From: Episyrphus balteatus
Taxonomy: Eukaryota; Arthropoda; Insecta; Diptera; Syrphidae
Length of the DNA stretch: 64,000 nt
Assembly: GCF_945859705.1 (NCBI RefSeq)
Contig: NC_079135.1
Location: 16,370,501 to 16,434,500 of the forward strand
Direction: 5' to 3'
In this document: piece after piece, positions 23,301-34,010 of the stretch
How the letters are laid out: each line of letters starts with the position of its first letter
Numbering within the stretch: the first letter of the stretch is position 1
Notes under the pieces: model-generated
Told to the model about the DNA's origin: nothing
The model's input: only the letters and a program-made list of their open reading frames with translations
The model's database searches: none
Position numbers and translations under genes: made by a program

Positions 23301-25868
23301 GACGCGGGCGTCATTTTATGATAAATTGACGCGGGCGTCATTTTATAAGAAATTGACGCGGGCGTCATTTTATAAGAAAATGACGCAGGCGTCATTTTTT
23401 GAGCAAATGACGCGGGCGTCACTTTATGAGAAAATGACGCGGGCGTCATTTTATGAGAAAATGACGCGGGCGTCATTTTGTGATAAATTGACGCGGGCGT
23501 CATTTTATAAGAAAATGACGCAGGCGTCATTTTTTGAGCAAATGACGCGGGCGTCATTTTTTGATAAATTGACGCGGGCGTCATTTTATAAGAAAATGAC
23601 GCAGGCGTCATTTTTTGAGCAAATGACGCGGGCGTCACTTTATGAGAAAATGACGCGGGCGTCATTTTATGAGAAAATGACGCGGGCGTCATTTTGTGAT
23701 AAATTGACGCGGGCGTCATTTTATAAGAAAATGACGCAGGCGTCATTTTTTGAGCAAATGACGCGGGCGTCACTTTATGAGAAAATGACGCGGGCGTCAT
23801 TTTGTGATAAATTGACGCGGGCGTCATTTTATGAGAAAATTCTCATAAAATGAAAATTCTCATAAAATGACGCCCGCGTCATTTTCTTATCAAATGACGC
23901 CCGCGTCACAAAATGACGCTCGGTCATTTTCTCATAAAATGACGCTCGGTCATTTTCTCATAAAATGACGCTCGGTCATTTTCTCATAAAATGACGCGTC
24001 ATTTTCTCATAAAATGACGTTCGCGTCATTTTCTCATAAAATGACGTTCGCGTCATTTTCTCATAAAATGACGCCCGCGTCATTTTCTTATAAAATGACG
24101 CTCTTGTCAATTTATCATAAAATGACGCGGGCGTCACTTTATGAGAAAATGACGCGGGCGTCATTTTATGAGAAAATGACGCGGGCGTCATTTTGTGATA
24201 AATTGACGCGGGCGTCATTTTATAAGAAAATGACGCAGGCGTCATTTTTTGAGCAAATGACGCAGGCGTCATTTTTTGAGCAAATGACGCGGGCGTCATT
24301 TTATGATAAATTGACGCGGGCGTCATTTTGTGATAAATTGACGCGGGCGTCATTTTATAAGAAAATGACGCAGGCGTCATTTTTTGATAAATTGACGCGG
24401 GCGTCATTTTATGATAAATTGACGCGAGCGTCATTTTTTGAGCGAATGACGCAGGCGTCATTTTTTGAGCAAATGACGCGGGCGTCACTTTATGAGAAAA
24501 TGACGCGGGCGTCATTTTATGAGAAAATGACGCGGGCGTCATTTTATGAGAAAATGACGCGGGCGTCATTTTATGAGAAAATGACGCGGGCGTCATTTTG
24601 TGATAAATTGACGCGGGCGTCATTTTATAAGAAAATGACGCAGGCGTCATTTTTTGAGCAAATGACGCGGGCGTCATTTTATGATAAATTGACGCGGGCG
24701 TCATTTTATAAGAAAATGACGCGGGCGTCATTTTATGATAAATTGACGCGGGCGTCATGTTATAAGAAAACGACGCGGGCGTCATTTTATAAGAAAATGA
24801 CGCAGGCGTCATTTTTTTAGCAAATGACGCGGGCGTCACTTTATGAGAAAATGACGCGGGCGTCATTTTGTGATAAATTGACGCGGGCGTCATTTTATGA
24901 GAAAATTCTCATAAAATGAAAATTCTCATAAAATGACGCCCGCGTCATTTTCTTATAAAATGACGCCCGCGTCACAAAATGACGCTCGGTCATTTTCTCA
25001 TAAAATGACGCTCGGTCATTTTATCATAAAATGACGCCCGCGTCATTTTCTCATAAAATGACGTTCGCGTCATTTTCTCATAAAATGACGTTCGCGTCAT
25101 TTTCTCATAAAATGACGCCCGCGTCATTTTCTTATAAAATGACGCTCTTGTCAATTTATTATAAAATGACGCCTGCGTCATTTTCTCATAAAATGACGCT
25201 CGGTCATTTTCTCATAAAATGACGCTCGGTCATTTTCTCATAAAATGACGCCCGCGTCATTTTCTCATAAAATGACGCCCGCGTCAATTTATCACAAAAT
25301 GACGCCCGCGTCATTTTCTCATAAAATGACGCGCGTCATTATCTCATAAAATGACGCCCGCGTCAATTTTCTCATAAAATGACGCGCGTCATTTTCTCAT
25401 AAAATGACGCCCGCGTCATTTTCTCATAAAATGACGTTCGCGTCATTTTCTCATAAAATGACGTTCGCGTCATTTTCTCATAAAATGACGCCCGCGTCAT
25501 TTTCTCATAAAATGACGCCTGCGTCATTTTCTTATAAAATGACGCTCTTGTCAATTTATCATAAAATGACGCCTGCGTCATTTTCTCATAAAATGACGCT
25601 CGGTCATTTTCTCATAAAATGACGCTCGGTCATTTTCTCATAAAATGACGCTCGGTCATTTTCTCATAAAATGACGCCCGCGTCATTTTCTCATAAAATG
25701 ACGCCCGCGTCAATTTATCACAAAATGACGCCCGCGTCATTTTCTCATAAAATGACGCGCGTCATTATCTCATAAAATGACGCCCGCGTCAATTTCTCAA
25801 AAAATGACGCCCGCGTCATTTTCTCAAAAAATGACGCCCGCGTCAATTTCTCAAAAAGTGACGCCCGT
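20367..25868. repeat. 27-bp palindrome-bearing satellite, about 200 units
   Basis: The basic unit is TGACGCGGGCGTCA plus a 13-base AT-rich linker such as TTTTATGAGAAAA. TGACGC and GCGTCA are inverted around a 2-base centre. Unit variants differ in the linker (TTATAAGAAA, TTTTTGAGCAAA, TTGTGATAAATT) or the core (CAGGCGTC, CTCGGTCA, the last being 26 bp). Orientation flips occur near 21090, 21170, 23845, 24120 and 24905. Because 27 is divisible by three and no phase has a stop, long frames run on both strands: 895 codons on plus (repeating Met-Thr-Arg-Ala-Ser-Phe) and 700 on minus (repeating Met-Thr-Pro-Ala-Ser). These are probably not genes. Confidence 0.97.
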
Positions 25869-25924
25869 AGGTGTAGGTGCCTTATAGGCTTTGCAGATAC
25901 CAAATGTAAATTTATTGGAATAAA

Positions 25925-28612
25925 TAAAAGGGAAATGAAACTTTGTACATAAATCCAGCTCAGATGACTATACCATATTTTATTGGTCCGGACCCTGGGG
26001 AGGTGCATAGAGGGGTCAAAACACCCCAAATCAATCATAGCCTTCTTCCAATTATCGTATCGAAATGAAAATTTGTTCAAATATGTATCGCAGATGACTA
26101 CACAATATTTTATTGGTCCGGACCCTGGGGAGGTGCATTGAGGGGTCGAAAGACCCAAATCAATTTTAGCCTACTGCTAGTTACAGTATCGAAAAGAAAT
26201 TTTGTACTTATATGTATCGCAGGTGACTACACAATATTTTATTGGTCCGGAGCCTGGGGATTTGCATCGAGGGGTCGAAAGACTCCAAATCAATTTTAGC
26301 CTACTTCCAATTATCGTATCGAAATGAAAATTTGTACATATATGTATCGCAGATGACTACACAATATTTTATTGGTCCGGACCCTGGGGAGGTGCATTGA
26401 GGGGTCGAAAGACTCCAAATCAATTTTAGCCTACTTCCAATTATCGTATCGAAATGAAAATTTGTACATATATGTATCGCAGATGACTACACAATATTTT
26501 ACTGGTCCGAACCCTGGGGAGGTGCATTGAGGGGTCGAAAGACTCCAAATCAATTTTAGCCTACTTCCAATTATCCTATCGAAATGAAAATTTGTACATA
26601 TATGTATCGCAGATGACTACACAATATTTTATTGGCCCGGACCCTGGGGAGGTGCATTGAGGGGTCGAAAGACTCCAAATCAATTTTTGCCTACTTTCAA
26701 TTATCGTATCGAAATGAAAATTTGTACATATATGTATCGCAGATGACTACACAATATTTTACTGGTCCGGACCCTGGGGAGGTGCATTGAAGGGTCGAAA
26801 GACGCCAAATCAATTTTAGCCTACTTCTAGTTACAGTATCGAAATGAAACTTTGAACTTATATGTATCGCAGATGACTACACAATATTTTATTGGTCCGG
26901 ACCCTGGGGAGGTGCATTGAGGGGTCGAAAGACCCAAATCAATTTTAGCCTACTGCTAGTTACAGTATCGAAAAGAAATTTTGTACTTATATGTATCGCA
27001 GGTGACTACACAATATTTTATTGGTCCGGACCCTGGGGAGGTGCATTGAGGGGTCGAAAGACCCAAATCAATTTTAGCCTACTGCTAGTTACAGTATCGA
27101 AAAGAAATTTTGTACTTATATGTATCGCAGGTGACTACACAATATTTTATTGGTCCGGAGCCTGGGGATTTGCATCGAGGGGTCGAAAGACTCCAAATCA
27201 ATTTTAGCCTACTTCCAATTATCGTATCGAAATGAAAATTTGTACATATATGTATCGCAGATGACTACACAATATTTTATTGGTCCGGACCCTGGGGAGG
27301 TGCATTGAGGGGTCGAAAGACTCCAAATCAATTTTAGCCTACTTTCAATTATCGTATCGAAATGAAAATTTGTACATATATGTATCGCAGATGACTACAC
27401 AATATTTTATTGGTCCGGACCCTGGGGAGGTGCATTGAGGAGTCGAAAGACTCCAAATCAATTTTAGCCTACTTCCAATTATCGTATCGAAATGAAAATT
27501 TGTACATATATGTATCGCAGATGACTACACAATATTTTACTGGTCCGAACCCTGGGGAGGTGCATTGAGGGGTCGAAAGACTCCAAATCAATTTTAGCCT
27601 ACTTCCAATTATCGTATCGAAATGAAAATTTGTACATATATGTATCGCAGATGACTACACAATATTTTATTGGTCCGGACCCTGGGGAGGTGCATTGAAG
27701 GGTCGAAAGACTCCAAATCAATTTTAGCCTACTTCCAATTATCGTATCGAAATGAAAATTTGTACATATATGTATCGCAGATGACTACACAATATTTTAT
27801 TGGTCCGGACCCTGGGGAGGTGCATAGAGTGGTCAAAACACCCCAAATCAATCTTAGCCTTCTTCCAATTATCGTATCGAAATGAAAATTTGTACATATA
27901 TGTATCGCAGATGACTACACAATATTTTACTGGTCCGAACCCTGGGGAGGTGCATTGAGGGGTCGAAAGACTCCAAATCAATTTTAGCCTACTTCCAATT
28001 ATCCTATCGAAATGAAAATTTGTACATATATGTATCGCAGATGACTACACAATATTTTACTGGTCCGAACCCTGGGGAGGTGCATTGAGGGGTCGAAAGA
28101 CTCCAAATCAATTTTAGCCTACTTCCAATTATAGTATCGAAATGAAAATTTGTACATATATGTATCGCAGATGACTACACAATATTTTATTGGTCCGGAC
28201 CCTGGGGAGGTGCATTGAGGGGTCGAAAGACTCCAAATCAATTTTAGCCTACTTCCAATTATCGTATCGAAATGAAAATTTGTACATATATGTGCCCTTA
28301 ATTATGAAAGTGGACTAAGTCACTCCTAAAAATGCCCTCAAATCTAGCCTTAAAATAATTCTAATTTAAGGGGTAAAGTTTATTTGAAAGCGAAATTGCA
28401 GTTAATAAATTTCTTTATTTCTCCTCTGGTGATTTCATAAAAGAAATATAATTAAATCGTTATAAGAAAATTGTTTTTTAAGTTTTTCTTTAAACAATGC
28501 AAAAAGTGACTTAGTCCACTTTCATAATCATGGGCACATATGTATCGCAGATGACTACACAATATTTTAGTTGTCCGGACCCTGGGGAGGGGCATTTTAG
28601 CCGACTTAGAAT
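25925..28612 (-). repeat. 130-bp satellite, right array (about 19 units, inverted)
   Basis: GGTCCGGACCCTGGGGAGG-type blocks recur every 129-130 bp from about 25986 to 28576. Variant types recur as blocks, for example units with TTTGCATCGAGG near 26270 and 27170 and units with TAGAGTGGTC or TAGAGGGGTC near 26010 and 27825. This implies multi-unit duplications within the array. The outermost unit carries the MITE, mirroring the left arm. Confidence 0.95.
28291..28538 (-). mobile_element. 248-bp TA-flanked MITE, copy 3
   Basis: It lies in the outermost 130-bp unit of the right arm with TA on both sides (28289-28290, 28539-28540), the mirror position of copy 2. By eye it matches copy 2 base for base over the full 248 bp. 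Confidence 0.9.
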
Positions 28613-29917
28613 TATAGGGGAGAGTGGGACACATTTGAAGAATTTTTGTTTTCGCAACTTCTTGAACGAAATATGTTCGTTTTCTTGATCTATAAAGTTT
28701 ACTAACAATAAACATTAACATTGAACTTCGATTTCAAATAACATTTGGATAGTTAGACGAAATATTGATATATGTATGTAAAATTTTGATGTTTAACCAA
28801 TATAACTCTTATGTTCAAAAGTGGGGCAGGTTTGAACATAGAAGTAGCACTTTTGCACAGAAGTATTACTTTCGTTGTAATGAATAGATAAAACATAGCT
28901 TTTTATTAATTTTTTACTAAGAACATACACATACTCAAAATTGATTATTATATCATATTCAAGAAACCAAAAAATAATAAAAACTGAGAAAAAAACAACC
29001 TTAAAATTTAAAATATAGTTATTTCACATTTATTAGTTGAAAAGAAAAACAAGAAAAATTAATTTAAAACACAACTTCGAAAAATGATATTCATATTCAT
29101 ACCTTTTATGCTTCCAAGAGTAAAATAGATTTATTTTGTGATCAACCTATTTTTCTAGACATTAAATGCAAATGTTAACAAAGCGGATGTTCTTCATGTA
29201 CCAGGAGCGTTAATTGAGTTGCCACAAAAAGTGTTGCGTAAATAATCTTAGCGACCAACAAATGATACATCAGGGGTCCCATAAAAAAAAGTAGGCTGTA
29301 TACCTACGTACTTTTTTATTTGTTCTTATTTTCTATATAATTTGTTCTTTTTCTATATCAACTCAACGTACGCCTCTGGCAGCTTGACTTTAATTTTTAT
29401 ACCACGTAATCGAGTTCTCATCGAAATCAGTCTAGTAGAACTTGAAGGATTCAGGCATTTTTTGTTTAATCTTCAATAATGTTATATACCTACATTTCCA
29501 TTTGATTTTCTTTAATTTTTCCACAAATGCTTGTTTCATTATCCTTTTTATAAGAACATTCAAATTTACCTACTTAAAATATCTGATTCAAACTGCTCGG
29601 GGGCGGTTTTGAACATGTTCGAAATTCCTCCAACACACTTGTTCAAACCAATAATACAAAATTTACAATCATTTAAACATTAAGCTAGCTAATATTTTTT
29701 TAATGTTAACTATTGTGTTGCAGTTTTGTCCTATGTTACAGGAAATACGTAGATTTACTAACTGCCTACTAACTTTTTTGTTTTATTAAAATGATATTGT
29801 TTAATTTAACATTAATTTCGCAAATTTATGCATCACTTTTTAATTATTTAGGTAGGTATAATAGGTATAATTTGTTATTATATTCATATTTATACTTTAA
29901 CATGTACATTTTGTAGG

Positions 29918-30111
29918 TAAATTGTATTTTTAACACTGAAAAAATTAAAATTTTTAACTTTTCCTTTTTTTTATAATAGAAAGTAAATATTCAAAAGTAT
30001 TTTCTGCGAAAAAAGGAGATAAATTAAAAAAAAAATAATCTAGAACATCAGATATGATATGACTGGGGAAAAACCGCCTATGGGTGAAATTGGAAGCTAA
30101 AAAAAAAGTGA
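29918..30111. other. AT-rich spacer outside the right arm
   Basis: No recognisable feature and no counterpart on the left side of the complex. Confidence 0.4.
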
Positions 30112-30130
30112 AGGTCAAACAGGTTTGGTA

Positions 30131-30564
30131 CACAGAGAAAAATAGACCACATAAAATAGAACAAAAACAATAAGATTTCTCTATGGTTTTCATCCAAGAA
30201 GGAAACCTTATTAAAACAATCGGGTTTTCCTTATTGTTTTAAAATCTGCAAAAAAATAAAAAAAACGATGACCATTAGGCTGGGAATCGAACTGGAGACT
30301 TCAAATCATTAGTCGCCCACCTTACCACCTGAACCAACCTGCCATGAAAATATTGATCGCGATTTTTGTTCTAGTGCTAAGTTGAAAAAAAAAATCAACT
30401 TTTCAGTCAAATTTTAATAAGATTTTCTCTATAAAAATAATAAGAAATCTCCTTAAAAAAACCTTATTAATCGTTGATTTTAATAAGATTTCCTTATGAA
30501 ATGTATGGACGGTAAAACAATATGGCAATCTGTTAGTTTTTAGCGGGTCATATTTTTCTCTGTG
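30131..30564. mobile_element. 434-bp TA-flanked inverted-repeat element with a tRNA-like core
   Basis: The tips CACAGAGAAAAATA and TATTTTTCTCTGTG form inverted repeats, extending to GACC with one gap. TA flanks both (30129-30130, 30565-30566). The left direct repeat shows the same target intact with one TA (16257-16258). Inside are several ATAAGATTT(C/T)-type motifs in both orientations and a tRNA-like segment on the minus strand. There is no transposase. Confidence 0.85.
30266..30355 (-). other. tRNA-like segment with Pol III box A and box B
   Basis: Read on the minus strand it has TGGTTCAGGTGGTAAGG, close to an internal box A, and then AGTTCGATTCCCAGC, close to box B (GGTTCGANTCC), about 35 bases further on. 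A run of eight T follows (plus-strand 30258-30265), as at a Pol III terminator. The T-arm and anticodon stems do not pair properly, so it is not a working tRNA. It resembles the head of a tRNA-derived SINE, but lies entirely within the TA-flanked element. Confidence 0.6.
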
Positions 30565-31470
30565 TATCCCGATTTGCATAATCTTGTGCTCAAAATTCCA
30601 GCCATTAAAATCTCGTATTTTTTTAATACTGTTTTTTAAGATTTTGCTTTTTTAAAATTCCGTTTTTAAACATCCCGTTTATTAAATTCCCGTTTTTATA
30701 AAGATTGAATTGTAAAATTAATATTTTGCTTTTAAGAAAATTCAAGCTAAGGTACTTGTAACATTAAAAAGTACGAATAGGTACATGTTTAAAAGCATTT
30801 TGTCAAAATCCATTTTTTCGATAAGAGGGTAAGTTTTTTCCATAAATCGTTAAAAAACCCGTTTTTCAACCGCGCCTTTTTTTCCTCCCCCAAACCAATA
30901 CACTAGGGTCAAATCGATATTTTAAAAATTGGTTTCTTTTATTGTATAAACAATTATAGATAAACAATTGCCTGAAAGAAATGTATTCAAATAAATTTGG
31001 TTCCCAAATAATTCGTAACGTTTGTGCATAATTCTCATAATATATTGTTATACTCTTCTAATATTCAGAACCTTTCATATTCCTAAACAAAACGTGATAT
31101 AAACAATTTGTTTTACTAACATATGAAAAATTACCATAAACAAATGTTAACTCAAAGTAGTACTTTTTTGCTCTTGTAAAACTTTAACTTTCCAAATGCG
31201 TTACACCTTTTAAATAAATCAAAAAATAATTAACAAAACATGAAGGCGGTGCTAGTAGGTACGTACGTTAAGACGTACCTACCTTACAATCAAGTGTCAC
31301 CGAACTGCTTGTTATGCAATGAATTTCCGCATTAGAAATCTAGTAAACCATAAACTGTAGGAGTTCATTTCATTGTTACATACTTCAACGCGTTATTTTT
31401 CAAAAAAAAAAAAATATCCCTTTTTTTCCCAACATAAAAGAAATTCCCTACTAAAATCACATATCAACAC

Positions 31471-31498
31471 GAAGAAAAAGAAGAAGAAGAAGAAAAAA
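31471..31498. repeat. (AAG)n microsatellite
   Basis: A short run of GAA/AAG triplets with one interruption. Confidence 0.8.
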
Positions 31499-32402
31499 TC
31501 GTGTTAAGTAATCTTTGTTTATTTAATGTTGCGTGGAAATACAATTTAATTGTAATACGTTTTTGATTCATGTCGTTTGTAAGCGCAGCAGTTTTAGATT
31601 CGCTTATGTATGCTTTTGCAAATTTTCAATAAAACATATTCTTTAAGTCACGCAAGCTTCAAAAGGGTACCTCCAGAGGTAGTCTATTTTTTGCTCAACA
31701 AACAAAATGAAAAAAAAAAAAAAACAATGTCCTATTTTCAGGACCCTTTATTTTCTATTGCACTGAAAAAAATGTGATTTCAAATTTGCATGTGGTTAAA
31801 TTTCAAAACGACTTAAAACTAAAAAGTCATAAAAGTTTAAAAATACCCTAAAACGAAGGTTATTAAAATCTCTTTAGCAAAGTTTTTTTCAAACTTAAAA
31901 ATATCCTCAAGTTCGAAAAAAAACTTATTTTTAGTTCAGTGTAAGTTGAGTCTTAAAATAATAACCATTTCGCGTGTTTCAGTGAAATAATGCAAAAAAA
32001 AAAAAAAAACCCACTCCCATCTAATATACACTTAATTAATAATTGCATATCAGACTCTAAGTCGGTGTGTTCCGGAAACGTTCTGTGTGTACCCATTTGC
32101 AGGTATTTTCCATTGAGCACAGAAAACCTCCAACACGTGTGTTTGTTTCCTATTTAATTTTTTTTTTTTAATTCTCACAAATGATAAACAGCTTTTTAAC
32201 ATTATATTTGTTTTATTTATAGAATGAGTTTTCGCATCCTTTTACATCCTTAAACGGGGATAATTATTTTTGAGTATTTTTCTTGAATTCTCTTTAGTTT
32301 TTTAACGTTGACTTATGAAGCACGTTTTAGCCTTCAATTATTATTTTCTGTCAGCAAATTAATTCAGCGTTACCCCACACACATCAGCGTTATATATGTA
32401 AA

Positions 32403-32525
32403 ATGGAAAACAGCCAGGATCTCATATCGAAAAGGAGCAAGCTCTTTTGCCAACATCTCGACCAAGGTGAATGGCGTTTGGTGTGCACACGTAATAACTT
32501 TTCAAAAGGATACACTTTTTTTGTA
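32403..32525 (+). CDS. Weak candidate coding exon, unknown protein
   Basis: An ATG in AAAATGG context opens a frame beginning MENSQDLISKRSKLFC. A donor-like TAG/GTAAGCC follows at 32522-32529, and an alternative AAG/GTGAAT lies earlier, near 32465. The patch is less AT-rich than its surroundings. Against it, a second plus-strand frame (32308-32526) and a minus-strand frame overlap it, no domain is recognised, and no partner exon was found. It could be a first coding exon, an old transposon fragment or chance. Confidence 0.15.
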
Positions 32526-33495
32526 GGTAAGCCTTACGAATTCTGTCTAAGGTGCGGGTGGTTTTTTTTTGTGAGTGGAGGCCTAAAAGAACGACACATA
32601 GCAACACGTAAATATTTACACACATTATGTAATTTTTTGAATTTTTTTTTGTAGGAAGATGTAAGAGAGGCGCATAATTAAAAAAAAAAAAACTAATACC
32701 TATCCCAGGACATGAGAAGATTTCAATAAGCCCTGTATAAATTGAGGCTTGATAGAAATATACCTATGAATAGAATAGATGGAAGAGGTGTAACTTAATA
32801 TTTTTTCTATATAAGTTTGGTATACGAAGAGGTATCTTATTATATTTTGGTTTTAATACTATAAAGCTCCAAGTCCTTTGATGCTAGAAATTATTTTGGT
32901 AAACAAGCCTTTGATGTGATATTGGATTAATATAATAAAAAAAGAGGTATACTTGTGTGATATAGGTGGGGAGACAGTTTGTCATTAAGAAGAGAATTTA
33001 TTCGTTTTTATGTACATATAAAAGTTTCAAGGCAAAAAAAACTGTTTTCAAGTAATTAAAACTTTAATTTTTAAATTTTTTGTATGAAGGTTAATTTTTT
33101 TAAACACTCTTACCTCTCTCAAAGGTTATGTTTTTTGACATCGAAAACTTTGTGAGGTTTTTTTGTTTGTGAAATTGGTTTGAAAGAGAGAATATTTTTT
33201 AATCAAAAGTAGCTATACCTAATCTGAAATTTTTTTCTAATTGTAGGTACCTATACAACATTTTTGAAATTATAAAATGACTCTTCAATTTATTCCTCAA
33301 GGAAACTTTATTATGCTTAAGAAAGTCTTAATGCTTAAGAAAAACTAAAAACAGCAACAACCAATAATTTTCTTTTCTCAAAAGAAAAAGAAGAACATTC
33401 AATTAAATGGAACACGAAATAAATTGATTCCAATCAAACCTTGTGATGACTTTTCTCATGATGGGTTGCCCATGATGAGTTGTCGTTTGATGATT

Positions 33496-33550
33496 CGTCG
33501 CTTTCAAGGCAAAGTGGCATATCGCTGGCTGAGAATTATAAGGGTGTATT
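33496..33550 (+). repeat. Short internally deleted copy of the 36.2-37.0 kb repeat
   Basis: CGTCGCTTTCAAGGCAAAGT is followed directly by GGCATATCGCTGGCTGAGAA. In reverse complement these two blocks are the two ends of 36211-36988, where about 720 bp separates them. The junction falls on the shared string CATA, suggesting deletion at microhomology. Confidence 0.65.
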
Positions 33551-33711
33551 TCATACAAAATACAAAAAATGAGTTTTATACACCAAAATTTTCGTTATTT
33601 CAGTGGCTTTTAGATAAAATTTAAAAAAAAATTAGAAAAAAATTAATGGCGACGGCACAGGTAAAAAAGACATACAACTTTCATGATTTCACATACATGT
33701 ATTAATATAAT

Positions 33712-33748
33712 AAGGTTCTATGTTATTCAAATTGCAACATAGAACCTT
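33712..33748. repeat. Hairpin AAGGTTCTATGTT, 13-bp perfect arms
   Basis: Arms 33712-33724 and 33736-33748 are exact inverted repeats with an 11-base loop. The same arm sequence forms the hairpin at 35065-35091. Confidence 0.9.
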
Positions 33749-33916
33749 TTTACTGATTTTTTCAAACAAAAAAATACATTGATTTAAGTTACATAGAACT
33801 TTTTTACGCAAATTTTTCAAAATGAAATCTTATGGAAATGATCTTTTTTCTTACTAAAGTAAAAATAAAAGATCTTTTGATGTTTTTGCTGGTATTGAAC
33901 AACAGGGATGGAGTCG

Positions 33917-34010
33917 GCTAACTTGATAGTCAATAAATGACAGTCATAAACGACGATTTTGCTCCATAATTCGTCGTTTTTGGCTATCAACTATCGACTA
34001 TCAAGTTAGC
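33917..34010. repeat. Small foldback with 15-bp perfect ends
   Basis: GCTAACTTGATAGTC (33917-33931) is the exact reverse complement of 33996-34010. CGACGA and TCGTCG pair further in, and a GATAGTC-like block recurs inside. It could be a tiny MITE; target duplications are not clear. Confidence 0.75.

Larger units (their letters stand above)
25869..29917 (-). repeat. Right arm of the giant inverted repeat
   Basis: This is the reverse complement of 17403-20366 but with about twice as many 130-bp units. The outer single-copy-like part (about 28613-29917) matches the left arm except that about 245 bp is missing where the sequence reads GAGTTGCCACAAAAAGTG (about 29217). The arm ends at ACATGTACATTTTGTA. 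Confidence 0.9.
30112..31383 (+). repeat. Flanking direct repeat, right copy (interrupted)
   Basis: This matches 16231-17057 in the same orientation, interrupted by the element at 30131-30564. It ends at the same ATTGTTACATAC boundary. A palindromic GTAGGTACGTACGT / ACGTACCTAC stretch near 31255-31280 is more degenerate in the left copy. Confidence 0.85.
31384..33495. other. Intergenic DNA, mostly AT-rich
   Basis: It contains a short (AAG)n run (31471-31498), long A runs, and a somewhat less AT-rich patch at 32270-32660 with overlapping frames (see the candidate exon). No other gene signal was recognised. Confidence 0.5.

Noticed and set aside
20367..25868. CRISPR-like array of regularly spaced palindromes
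   Set aside because: The linkers are not unique spacers but a small set of recurring variants, and the host context is eukaryotic. It is a satellite.
30266..30355. Functional tRNA gene
   Set aside because: Box A and B match, but the T-arm and anticodon stems do not pair and no acceptor stem closes. It is tRNA-like only.
32308..32526. 72-codon plus-strand frame overlapping the weak candidate exon
   Set aside because: It lacks an ATG start and competes with another frame of equal length; there is not enough evidence for either to list both.
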